A DNA stretch of 64,000 bases from Wolbachia endosymbiont (group B) of Parapoynx stratiotata (GTDB lineage: Bacteria; Pseudomonadota; Alphaproteobacteria; Rickettsiales; Anaplasmataceae): positions 496,001-560,000 of the forward strand of contig NZ_OX366335.1 in the NCBI RefSeq assembly GCF_947250635.1. The letters are read 5' to 3'. The translations under genes and the position numbers were made by a program. The notes beneath the pieces are model-generated. The model was not told the origin of the DNA. It saw only the letters and a list, made by a program, of their open reading frames with translations, and ran no database searches. Shown here piece by piece: positions 11,101-18,500 of this stretch (positions within the stretch are counted from its first letter, which is position 1; every line of letters starts with the position of its first letter).

Positions 11101-12038
11101 GTGCTGATTTTAATGCCTCAACTGCTGACGGTAGAACACCTCTAGATATTGCTAGAGATAAAAGATATGATAATGTTGTAAATTATTTAGAGGAAGAGCT
11201 CAGTAAAGAAAGAGAAAAACCTGTACGACGTAAACGTCTTCATCATCATGGAGATCACAATTCTCATCACTTATCACGCAAGCTTCGTAGTATAGATTCG
11301 AGTAATCAACCCGAAATAGTAGCAAGTAGTGGTGCAAGACCATCTTCATGGATAAATGATTTATTTGGTTGGGTAAAGAGCTCTATAGGTGGGTTATTAG
11401 GTTCTAGAGCTGCTTTACCTGAGAAAACATTCACTCAAAGTTCAATCTCACAAATTAGTGCACCAATTGATGTAAATGGTACAATAATGTTACTTGATTT
11501 ATTAATTAGAAAAGTTACAGGTCAAAAGTATATTTCTACAGTAGGTCAGTCTATATCCCCACTAGAGGCACAGGGATATACACTCAATATTACAAAGGAA
11601 TTTGAGAAAGTAGTAGAGCAAGCTAGATTAAAAAGTGGTGTATCAATGCATCGATTGAATATTGATTTTGTGGAAATACAGAAAGAAGTTACAGGGAAAA
11701 TCATGAGTGGTAAATTTGATGAGATCTCAGGAGTTTTAAGTTCGTATTTAGAGAAAGCATGTCCTGGTAGAGAAGCAGGATGTCCTGGTAAGTTAAGTTC
11801 GAAGAAGCTTGACAAGTTTATGGTAGAGTTTAATAGCAGGCTAAATGTTGTACTAAATCGATCAATACAAAGGACATTACACAACGGAGATGGTAGATTA
11901 GAAGTTGATGGTGCAAAGCAAATGAGTTTAGAGCCTCAAAGTTATTTAAGTAATGCTTCTATTCAAAGCCATTCAAAAGTATCAACTTGTCTTTCTGATG
12001 TAGGAGTAACCAAACTTGGAGGTAATCTCAATAGGTAG
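2196..12038 (+). CDS. cifB: Giant cytoplasmic incompatibility factor CifB, type V-like (nucleases, ULP1 protease, ankyrin, latrotoxin-like)
   Basis: An intact 3280-residue protein starting at an ATG behind AGGAGG. Two PD-(D/E)XK nuclease domains: D374 with E394-L-K396, and D746 with E768-F-K770. A ULP1-type cysteine protease follows with a complete H949 / D968 / C1003 triad (NNHWVTLV, YYVDSLG, GYNCGLWAL). A basic RSRR site (1086-1089) precedes a glycine-rich hydrophobic region resembling the TcdA/TcdB pore-forming domain (about 1200-1390). An RTX-like patch (GGEGRDVYFV), further basic sites (RRKR 2343-2346, RKR 2407-2409, RRKR 3011-3014), about 12 ankyrin repeats (2625-3000) and a latrotoxin-like C-terminal domain follow. 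Known CifB proteins are injected-effector toxins needing nuclease or deubiquitinase activity; this one combines both. The N-terminal GFF motif (KPGFF) is shared with CifB2. The exact cif type is inferred from architecture. Confidence 0.85.
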   Translation: MVDNNQQQEKPQGFELIELLLGKVDSSTSNAVDQSFEARYQSLVDQIQSYLHSSEKPGFFPHRFLGSFSSVLDTKLNDKLGIKKLHFRFEGARTLKVVAETESKIHVFIFTEDIEAQHSKQTNTKNFEFTTGEWKNVMGRDYTKSDAHKLQIDVIKILKDKYELVKSKPKSDKDVKSKKLYLYLKRDGVLEYKAKNVYGNVKTIEVSRDQLKGKVFDEVKQFLGKQGKDLSDDARKELSRITSAKGYTLKSDGEDEKINIKVESKKKIVDQPIEPIVKFQEVTKRLGKSVYLESYIEKLANPDAEIDQVQENLKAILNYIKKIHTNLDLQANVYGIKAREADQHGFVAGIFDNFRYRDNTKLYLEQFAGGGYADIVLLVRGPNRAVDSVPILIELKAGTEGQIDPSDALEQAKDYIKGFRPNKMRILTNADNAIAVGLNLDDAEPFKTEVKPIKRPPAPLMEEFIELIGKWDNQLAYEEVFKREVKDLLSSEYHTFPANKETKDHYYFSRDMLGQSILINKIGQDQSNIKKYIYSYGEYPLDWSGGTEYTLSKSPVMTLMFVQGNEGQENTAFIFHIRESNTKEFYADKKIPVLNIPGIGEVKNVIEIKMSLKKYETGLSFEELFEIEQISKYNPSGADQQFTGSFLKIPNSDELKVKFDQAITSQHASDGEGSLQAYKVLLTEVADTIYPIKDLITNEARLQAVLNGLLSSYSDLKLKETSTKQQDSAKTVIIPEFQVGAGGRVDMVIQGIGPSPQGAKEYTPIALEFKLIGKNLNQDQLKQEVDKLTKEQNIRYAKGAALKAITDSDKMLFMGVVVNVKAKDKNSLILTSDKFVPALVVHSSIDIAKRKHLERIQEITQRLKNTGIQEENLRTLESATAERDYHYWLQQHDIADIARIKYGYGIDTLFEIVGSPEHIVNQLQQFQDRVTTRGERRPLTLIVNLDNNHWVTLVISHQNGQYNGYYVDSLGNNVPDNIRQVLQQAQITVNDVSVIQQRDGYNCGLWALENARDINTVLQGNRLSNIPDEIRNHLRIQRRENHFIRMREGISNTLSIDPQRIANLEAVLAGTQQPKFDLNSCVGGGRSRRSINPCLFSKGDVEEFSKGKVDGNNVDKIIVDSEKFLTYVKNSQDEAKNAQLVEFVRNKNIEGDYKYLVDKVIEDQGYERYVQNERIKDLHGDIVHQESSLTKNLKLKSRLMNAAGGIQLIRGIHGAIVSCKDGTATDCGLNLGGVGWSFASQPIENVMVKITPRVVTSAEKVVGKVIPGALGEQTKFAIRVAGVKFGSTIAKGTAGALTGVFDIVDIGMSASNLVDCKKRENSDNPCGEKEIRDNIASISFSGVSFVSGVALTAASMPVVGIAVGFGLMVGCGIYSGVSNIVEYKKKYDTTHGENWSIFWRTLLFQPMAADVQHLAARKDIVNSLAKQVWKALNNAPNSVIAYGVGLGKVSGNTLRPDYATIMMNRKNANTKNLSRVVPDYIKGANMLCLPQITNQDYEKGIKSSVKSAVYYCENAMVINQGGRVNVAQKDKTIVYDLQNVNRGTVVGSNEWNNNFLIGSGTANITGGSNKVVNRFVVNNVDFSGKIIGESNSVNILDLSQLKDTVIGVNVNYRFKPSAYGQLKVKINNCLLIDDYVSNNLFNYHYVGRQNKVDEILCVGYSEHFTESDSSDVIIDSGGGFNRNKEDVVESCKKVIISPYTRVKGRKSNYTFYVKTADYKGRGLYSEIDVDGTGTVSFPEFDLLSDCDQITYSKNSNTLSLKINFGQNNQFTLDIKNYVEQSSNKPHFALIDKNGSNIVPKIEKSDSPTIEIKSFELHSEHSLKGFRAVENHYKKILNNHKGYKVLSVVRGKTQSQNNSVVSHMVFGSSGDDIINFDQGTMFAKGGEGRDVYFVSNDISSKAVKIDNNSNDKKLDILFMRVVEKDFSIYKCDLHLKYNNSNIRVKSYLRDPNYRHLIIMNHKGEAFIPYVQSMSCSSSKKGKLVPFLQATQTQNMFLLPKDFEDDHVVIDSRLEDIEKYKDKDDLLLIRESENPFIIRIEGFYTDRSKWENISYSLWNNNDLFPSSGLLGNIDNVMEYKDKLRNDYERIFKEYTEDFSDSTSIIHHNQKLEENISTSIEQDEERIGVMILKNITPGQIEIFSNGADLIFRDKMSNHTINIKDWDNNEFHRISTLEFDLGLEPIVIRRLDRFSLSEVRKIQALIDKASENYHNRSKYTPKVETDFKCLISIDGFANKNSTYQCLGFSSVQNQISFTENFCSLEQLTEFRDKSKSTQVSALSKNLQNNLLLNGYDQNIVGKCSKLILTEENNQQSKISSMVKSVEESTFLSQSENKLDLGRCLSKRRKRSSDFCPAFLENIHNELNREESERRNIVVEESSIRVITSYHETLDIENLPIREVVINDNINRKRSLRSTLDLYKLVQQIDKDLGIEPISMVIKDASDLLIKLSISATGLRQDIITVRLKDALINKWYKKLQIIFDNAPMEIGDSLDLKPSLFISDEKITLVRPQDVEESNKLIISKRAGQYTYLHDKYDLMITNAFDADIEANELYIIYFRDFYKEPKMKTLSIRFADKEVLLIDEIDKIYKSESADKLNYVSSILNLQENSASFEVTNSGEINARGKLDRTSLHLASEAGEWDKVKLLLDESANIEVQDEFGYTPIFLATHSGKWSVVELLLNYGADIDAQDKEGQTLLCFAVSGNNLDMIQFLVDRGANIEVQDDFGYTPILHAAQSGKWDVVKLLISNGAKFNNEITYQGTPLHFAVQEGNLDMVQFLLDKGTDIEVENTYNEKPLHIAVKAGRLDILELLLDRGANINATDMDGQTPLHLAAKHHRLDVVKYLIEKGANTNAKDKDEKTPLELAIQENYADIVEFFKQTQLDKELLMAAEKGDLEKVRDSIIRGANVNAQDSQGWTPLFWAIQNNNFNIVELLLDNSADIKVKDNEAWTPLHWAVQLGSLDVVERLVERGADFNASTADGRTPLDIARDKRYDNVVNYLEEELSKEREKPVRRKRLHHHGDHNSHHLSRKLRSIDSSNQPEIVASSGARPSSWINDLFGWVKSSIGGLLGSRAALPEKTFTQSSISQISAPIDVNGTIMLLDLLIRKVTGQKYISTVGQSISPLEAQGYTLNITKEFEKVVEQARLKSGVSMHRLNIDFVEIQKEVTGKIMSGKFDEISGVLSSYLEKACPGREAGCPGKLSSKKLDKFMVEFNSRLNVVLNRSIQRTLHNGDGRLEVDGAKQMSLEPQSYLSNASIQSHSKVSTCLSDVGVTKLGGNLNR

Positions 12039-12058
12039 GTTATAATATAAGAGGTAAT

Positions 12059-12112
12059 ATGCCAAGTAGTGGAAAATTTAAAGTGAAGGTGGCAAAATTA
12101 GCTACAAAATAA
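12059..12112 (+). pseudogene. Decayed small reading frame downstream of cifB1; rest of 12039-12392 non-coding
   Basis: An ATG at 12059 (GAGG just upstream) opens MPSSGKFKVKVAKLATK and stops after 17 codons. The equivalent sequence after cifB2 (37340-37221) stays open for 39 codons with the same beginning, so this copy looks frameshifted. The remaining bases to 12392 are alignable to 35690-35852 and 37190-37340 in inverted orientation and show no gene. Confidence 0.4.
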
Positions 12113-12392
12113 TTAGGTATACCAGTAGCAAGTTTGATGGTTCTAATACTAACATGAATGAAGTAGGAATACAAGACTAGAGTTGGGGAATAAATGGTTA
12201 ATATACTATCCGTATTAAACTTACAGCACGTAGCTTTGATATAGAAGTTTGGGTAACGTTATGATAGTAATTTATATAATTCTATGTGCAATCTTTATAG
12301 CTGTTTTAGACAGTTCATTAGACTCTTAATTATAGGATATGTTTAACTGAGGAAAGATTTTCATAAATGTTGAAGTGAATAAGTTGTAGTAT

Positions 12393-13322
12393 TTATGTTT
12401 TTTCCCTGAGTTGTAAAATTTCAGAATGAGAGAGACCGGTAATTTGAGCTATAACATCTATAGGGACACCGGCCTTGAGTGAATTTTTTGCAACTTCAAT
12501 TTTACCTTCAATTTTACCTTCAATTTTACCTTTTTGATGGCCGATTTGGATGCCTTCTTGTCTGCCTTTTTCGTGACCTACTTTAAGACCCTCATCAAAT
12601 TTTTGAGCGAAAGCAGCAATCTCATCCATTATGCGTTTTTTCATTTGTTCATATGCTAGTAACTCTTCTTCTGACCAATTAAACTTATTCATCTCTTCAT
12701 AAGCTCGTTTTATTATTACGTCACTACCAACTATTTTATCTAAGTCCTCTTCGTTTGTTTCTGCTGCATATCGGAAAAAATAACACCATTTTTCTACTAT
12801 ATTTTCTAATTGGTCTTCTTTTGTCTTTGTAAATTTTGGTAGTTCTATGAATACGAAGTAAAAATCCTTTAAGTCATGTTCAAAGCTATTTTGATCTAAA
12901 ATGACATGATTAGATTTGTATTCAGCCTTATCTGGAAAAATAATACAATCAGCAACAGCAATAAAGATAATTTCTTTAAGGTTATGATAATCATCACCTT
13001 GATCAGCTTGACTTGAATAGGCTTTGGCAGCATAGTATTGAGCACGCTTTTCGAAGCCCTTAGTCTTAGTGAACTGCATCTCTATAATATATCTTGAACC
13101 TTGAGAGTCTCTACAAAGAACATCGACAATACTTTGCTTTTTAGCGGCAATCTCAGGATCCAAGATGGTAGCTAAGAATTCAACATCGTGAATAGCAGCT
13201 AAGCCAGTAAAGCCTAAAATATCGTTCAAGAAATGAATGAGAATATCTTTATTCTTTTCGGTGCCAAATATTCTTTTGAAGGCATAATCGTTGCGTGCGT
13301 CAAGAAACTTCGAAAGAGCCAT
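12393..13322 (-). CDS. Rpn family recombination-promoting nuclease / putative transposase (PD-(D/E)XK)
   Basis: A 309-residue protein of the Rpn/PDDEXK family, which are predicted nucleases linked to recombination and are abundant in Wolbachia. The start at the ATG 13322-13320 (MALSKFLDARNDYAFKRIFG) gives the same length as the paralogue at 34747; an upstream extension to 13358 is less likely. Core motifs: KRIFG, then SIVDVLCRDSQGSRYIIEMQ, in which the acidic/IEMQ residues form the nuclease signature. Near the C-terminus there is a GKIE repeat (KGKIEGKIEGKIE) and a SLKAGVPIDVIAQITGLS helical tail. It lies tail to tail with cifB1 and is divergent from the HTH gene, an arrangement repeated in module 2. 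Confidence 0.8.
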   Translation of the reverse strand: MALSKFLDARNDYAFKRIFGTEKNKDILIHFLNDILGFTGLAAIHDVEFLATILDPEIAAKKQSIVDVLCRDSQGSRYIIEMQFTKTKGFEKRAQYYAAKAYSSQADQGDDYHNLKEIIFIAVADCIIFPDKAEYKSNHVILDQNSFEHDLKDFYFVFIELPKFTKTKEDQLENIVEKWCYFFRYAAETNEEDLDKIVGSDVIIKRAYEEMNKFNWSEEELLAYEQMKKRIMDEIAAFAQKFDEGLKVGHEKGRQEGIQIGHQKGKIEGKIEGKIEVAKNSLKAGVPIDVIAQITGLSHSEILQLREKT

Positions 13323-13419
13323 GAGAAAGTAAGATAAAAAGCATTCATAATTATACACAATTTTGAAGAAATGTTCAACAATCTTGATTTATGTTAACCT
13401 GTATAATATTTATTTCTGT

Positions 13420-14283
13420 ATGGCAAAGTATACTACTGTTTCCATAAGGTACCAAATAGCACAAAAAGTAAGGAGCTGGAGGTTAAAGAGAAAATATACT
13501 CTGAAAGACTTAGTAGACAAAGCAAGCATAAACTACCACACGCTGCTAAGATATGAACAAGGAATATGTGGCATTCCAATTGAAAAGTTAAAAATATTAG
13601 CAGAGTCATTATCAATTCCTATTAGAAATCTCTTTCCTGGGCGAAGAGTACTAAAAGAAAGCAGTTGTTTTGACAAAGCTAAAACCCAGGAAATGTATAA
13701 TTTCATAGAAAAAGCAGGAGGACACAAAGCAATTTATACATTAACCAAATCTGTCCAAGCTGAGGAAGAAAGTAATATAAAAGCAGCAAGAACAAGAATT
13801 GCAAGGAATCTAGTTAAGGCAGGGTTTAATACTGAGGTTATCTATCGAGCAACGGGCTTATCAATTGAAGAATATGCTGATAAAGAGAGATACGAGCCAA
13901 ACGGAGGACAAGAGATAAAAAAGTGGAGAATAATCAGAGGATATACTCAAGAAGAATTGGCAAAAAAGCTTAATGTGGGACCTTCGCAAATACATCATTA
14001 TGAACAAGGTAGCGTTACTCTTTTAAGTGAAAGGTTGTGGGAGATAGCAAGAGAATTATCAGTGAATGCTGAAGATCTGATAAAGGAGTACAAAGAAAAT
14101 GATTGCGAAGGAGAAAGTGAATTATTAAGTTTGGCAAGAGAATATAGAAGAATTGATAATCAAGAATCACGAGATGAACTGAATATATGGGTAGAATTTT
14201 TATTGCAAAGAAAGCAAATTTACAAAGAGAAGATTGATAAAATAGGGGAACGTTCAAAAAAGTGTGTCAAGCCGCATTTTTAG
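13420..14283 (+). CDS. Tandem HTH (Xre-type) transcriptional regulator, 3' end replaced by IS sequence
   Basis: A regulator with two helix-turn-helix domains: the first near SIRYQIAQKVRSWRLKRKYT and RYEQGICGIP, the second near EIKKWRIIRGYTQEELAKKL and HYEQGSVTLL. Such paired-HTH proteins accompany cif genes and WO prophage islands. The start is set at the ATG 13420 (MAKYTTVSIRYQ), by analogy with the paralogue. Native sequence ends at 14245; the last 12 codons (ERSKKCVKPHF and the stop) are read from the end of the IS256-family element. Comparison with the module 2 paralogue suggests about 35 residues are missing. DNA-binding domains remain whole, so function may persist. Confidence 0.75.
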   Translation: MAKYTTVSIRYQIAQKVRSWRLKRKYTLKDLVDKASINYHTLLRYEQGICGIPIEKLKILAESLSIPIRNLFPGRRVLKESSCFDKAKTQEMYNFIEKAGGHKAIYTLTKSVQAEEESNIKAARTRIARNLVKAGFNTEVIYRATGLSIEEYADKERYEPNGGQEIKKWRIIRGYTQEELAKKLNVGPSQIHHYEQGSVTLLSERLWEIARELSVNAEDLIKEYKENDCEGESELLSLAREYRRIDNQESRDELNIWVEFLLQRKQIYKEKIDKIGERSKKCVKPHF

Positions 14284-15582
14284 TTCAACTCAATTTTCAA
14301 TCTATCTGGAAAGAAAATATCAAGTTGAGAAATAGTTAAAGCCCAATTAGGGAGAGCCATAATCCACTTTTGCTCTACCTTTTTTATAGCACAATATACC
14401 TGTTTGTACAAGGCATTTGTACTAGTAAATGAACCCTTAGTTTTAGTAAATTTCCTGATTTGTCTATGCAACCCCTCAATTGGATTGGTGGTGTAAATCA
14501 GCTTCCTAACTTGCCCAGAATACTTAAAATAACTGGATAAGTTTTCCCAATTGTTCTGCCAGGATTTTATAACTAAAGGATACTTCTCTCCCCATTTTTC
14601 TTCCAGCTCAAGCAGATAATTCTCAGCGATCTCTTTACTTGAAGCACGATATATTTTTTTCAAATCATTCATGAAAACTTTTACATCTTTGCTAGATACA
14701 TATTTCAGTGAATTCCTTATCTGATGCACTATACATAGCTGTACTTCTGCCTTAGGAAACACACTATTTATAGCCGCAGGAAAGCTTTTTAGCCCATCAA
14801 TGCAGGCAATTAGAATATCTTCTACTCCTCGCTCTTTTAGGTCATTTAGAACTCCCAACCAGAAGTTAGCTCCTTCACTTTCAGCCAAATAAAAACCTAA
14901 TACTTCTTTTCTGCCATTTTGATTTATGCCCAATATATTATACATGCATTTACTTATACAATGTCCGTCCTCCTTGACCTTAAAGAACATGCCATCCATA
15001 AACACTATTGGATACACTGATTGCAGTGGGCGGCTGCGCCATTCATTGATTACTGGTAGCAGTTTATCAGTAATACTGGATATCTCTGCTGCTGATATTT
15101 TGTGGTCATATATTTCCTCAACATGTGAAGCTATATCTCTGTATCCCATGCCACTGGCATATGTGCTTAAGACCTTTGCTTCAAGTTCTGGATGTAGGCT
15201 TGTTTGCCTTTTTTTGACTATTTGCGGTTCAAAGCTTCCTTCTCTGTCTCTTGGTGTTAATAGTTCAAATGAGCCTGAACTTGTACGTAAAGTTTTTGCA
15301 TTCCTTCCATTTCTTCGGTTATTTTCTTCACTTTTAGCTGACATGTGGCTTTCTATTTCACCTTCCAGACTTGCCTCTAGCAACCTTTTTATAAACGGTG
15401 TTAATGCTCCATCTCTTCCTGTCAATGGTCTTCCTTCTCGTATAGATGACAGGATATTTGTTTCTAATTCTTTATAATCTACCAAACCAGTAGTTCTATT
15501 TGCTTGACCCATATCAAACCTCCATTTTTTATATCAATTTATTACTTTTTTTTCGGTTTGACACACTTTTTTGAACGTTCCC
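14246..15582 (-). mobile_element. IS256-family insertion sequence, copy 1 (1337 bp, no target duplication)
   Basis: A complete element with perfect terminal inverted repeats of 25 bp beginning GGGAACGTTC. The 8 bases outside (TAAAATAG on the left, TTTGAGTT on the right) do not match, unlike copies 3, 4 and 5 in this window. This points to recombination or deletion at this copy after insertion. It truncates the HTH regulator and ends 7 bp from the addA stop codon. Confidence 0.93.
14280..15512 (-). CDS. IS256-family transposase (mutator-type DDE), copy 1
   Basis: A 410-residue DDE transposase. Likely catalytic positions: the first Asp in FMDGMFFKV, the second in ACIDGLKSFP, and the Glu in TTNPIEGLHR, with the family CIVHQIRNS segment between. 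The ATG is preceded by GGAGG at 7 bp spacing. The sequence is identical to the three other intact copies here, so these insertions are recent. A long antisense frame inside it is a shadow. Confidence 0.93.
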   Translation of the reverse strand: MGQANRTTGLVDYKELETNILSSIREGRPLTGRDGALTPFIKRLLEASLEGEIESHMSAKSEENNRRNGRNAKTLRTSSGSFELLTPRDREGSFEPQIVKKRQTSLHPELEAKVLSTYASGMGYRDIASHVEEIYDHKISAAEISSITDKLLPVINEWRSRPLQSVYPIVFMDGMFFKVKEDGHCISKCMYNILGINQNGRKEVLGFYLAESEGANFWLGVLNDLKERGVEDILIACIDGLKSFPAAINSVFPKAEVQLCIVHQIRNSLKYVSSKDVKVFMNDLKKIYRASSKEIAENYLLELEEKWGEKYPLVIKSWQNNWENLSSYFKYSGQVRKLIYTTNPIEGLHRQIRKFTKTKGSFTSTNALYKQVYCAIKKVEQKWIMALPNWALTISQLDIFFPDRLKIELN

Positions 15583-15589
15583 TTTGAGT

Positions 15590-18500
15590 TTAGATCAAAG
15601 ATTGTAAGGTTAAATCTTCCATCCAAATAACCACGCACTCTACCTGCTTATCTGGGTAGACTTCTTGCACTAAGGTTTTATAGATCAACATTTGCTTTTT
15701 TATTTCATTTGATGAGGAAATAGAAACGTTATGGTGTGATTTATAGTCAATTATGATTGCTTTGTCTTCTGTTATACACAGTCTGTCTAGCCGCACTAAT
15801 ACTGGTTTTCCGTCAATTGTTCCACTAAGTGGAATTTCTGATTTGCCCTCCAAGTCGAACAGGTAATCATATTTTTCATTAAAGGTTAATATTTTGCTGT
15901 AAATTTCATCCTTATCTTCACTAGTGTTTATGCTATCAAGATATTTCCTAACCCAATTTTTTCTCCTGTCTTTCTCTATCTTGGGCATATATTGCAATAT
16001 ACTGTGAATTATTAAGCCTCTTGCATAGCTGTCTGTCGTCCCAATGCTCCTTTTTGTCATTCCAGCATTCTCATCTGTCATCCCAGTGCTTGACACTGGC
16101 TTTTTTTCTCCAGGTTCCAGCGTCATGTGCTGCAATGACATTGATAGGTTTGATGGAAGTGAAATCACTGGAACATCAAAATAATCACGTTTTTTATAAA
16201 TAGAAGGGTAGTTTGCATTCATGCATAGCACTTCAACTTTTTCTTTAAATATCGGCTGTAAGTATAGTTTTTTCCTCTCATATAATGCTCCATATTGAAT
16301 AACTAGATCATACCAAGAGCCCTTTTGCACTGGCTCTTTGCCTAAAATGTATAACTCATCTTCAGCACGCGTAAGTGCCACGTACAGCAAACGCAAATAT
16401 TCGTTATAATCCTCTAGTTTTTTCTCTCTTTTTACTTGATTACAATAAGCATTACTATTTTTGCCACACCAAAATGGTGCTTCCGTTGCATCAAACAAAA
16501 TATTTTCGCTGTTTCTTGGTACTGTATTTGTGTCAACTAAAAACACTATTGGAGCTTGTAGACCTTTTGATTTATGAATTGTCATTATTCGTACAGCATT
16601 GAGTTCTGATTGCATATCGTTTTTAATCTCAGGATTATTTTCTTTGATCCACTGAACAAATGCTTGAAGAGATGGGTGCTCAAATTGCAATACGAGGTTC
16701 ATAAATTCGTCTAGAATCTCGAAGCACTCAAGACCTAGCCTTGCAGCAAATTTCTTTTTACCTTTGCGTAATATATGCGTGAATAATGTAAGAGGGGATT
16801 TTGTCTGAGATAAGTTAATCAGATAGTTTAATTCGCTATAAATAACCTCATGATAATCATGAATTTTTTCCCACAATGACTGCTCTTTACGATTATATGC
16901 AATATTGAATAAATCGTCCTCAGTAAAGTTAAATAGCGGTGATTTCAAAACATTTGCAAGAGCAAGATCATTTGCCTGGAGGAGCAAAAATTCAGCTAAA
17001 GCTATTAAGTCCTGCACAGCTATGTAATCCATAATTCTAAAATAATCTCGGCCTATAACTGGTACATTTACTTTTTTTAGTTCACTTATTATGTAGTCAA
17101 CTAGCGCATTTCGTTGCCGTACCAAAATCATAATGTCCCTTGGTTCTATATGGCGATCTTTGGTGACTAAAATCCGCCCTTCGTTTAACCAATTGTGAAT
17201 TCTTTGGGCTATTGCCTGAGCAAGTAATCGATCCTTTACTACATAATCTTTCCTCTGTGTTAAATGAATTTGTAAGGCTTGCTGCTCTTCCTCTTCATAT
17301 CCTGTCAGTAACGGCCAAATTTCAATGTATCCTTGATCGTTTTCTCTATATGGAATATGTTTTATCTTGTTATTATTGAAAGATATTTCTTCACGAAAAT
17401 TGTTAAATATTCTGTCTACAAGCATCAAAACTTCTGGAGTTGAGCGAAATGACTTTTCAAGTTGACATGATACCCAATCTCTGCCACCGGTTTTCGTGTG
17501 AAAATATTGCTGCATGTAATTAAATAGATGGGGATTTGCTCCTTGAAATCTGTAAATTGATTGTTTTACATCTCCAACAACGAATAAAGTTCTCTTTTCG
17601 TCACCACCGGTAAAAAATTCATTGCAGAGATTTGTTATAATTTTCCATTGACTAATACTATTGTCTTGTGCCTCGTCAACAAGAATGTGGTCTATTTTTT
17701 GGTCTAGATTAAACAATATCCAATCTTTATTGACTGGATTGCTAAGGAGATTTGTTGCTAAATTGATGATATCATCATAATCAAGCAGTGCATTCTTTGA
17801 TTTTTCATTATTATATAGATCAACATATACTTTAAATATACTAAGTAAATTACTGGTTCTTCCGAATATTTGATAAGAATTTATGTCCTTTACATGGGTA
17901 AACAATGCATTTTGAATGCTTTCTATCATTTGCTCTACGTCTTCAAATTTTTCCAAAGCACCCTTTGTTATAATGGATGATATGCTCTTTTTTTCGTACG
18001 ACTCTGATTTGAGAAATACTTTAGCTAAGTTCTCTATCTTGTTATCATCCCAGTGCTTGACACTGGGATCCAGAAAAAAAGAAATATGGATCCCAGTGTC
18101 AAGCACTGGGATGATAACATTTGGTACGGACGATTTTGTGCTATTACACCAATCATAAAGTATCGCACTGTAACTCTGATCTCTTTTGCTTCCCTTACTT
18201 AATATTTTAGCTAATCTTTTTATCTGCTCAATCGTTTCATTCTGTAAATTGTCAATCTTGTCTGGGACGCTTAGTTTATCTTTTATATATCCTAAATTAT
18301 TTTCTAGAGCTGATCTCTTTATACATAAGGTATAGAGCAAATCACGCAGCTTATTTTCATCAATTTCAGCTGCAACGATATTGATATCGTCCTGCACAGT
18401 TTCGTTATGAAGCGTTTTTTCAAATACGATGGAATGCAATTCTTTACATTCGCTCAACGTACAATTTGGAGCGATACCAGCTTCTGTAGGAAAGCTGGAG

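Noticed and set aside
13384..13407. Promoter TTGATT / TATAAT before the HTH regulator
   Set aside because: The spacing is only 12 bases, too short for a normal sigma-70 promoter; the TATAAT alone is weak evidence in AT-rich DNA.
14926..15477. 183-codon open frame antisense to the IS256 transposase, repeated in every copy
   Set aside because: It is an exact shadow of the transposase coding strand, with no ribosome-binding site or domain.
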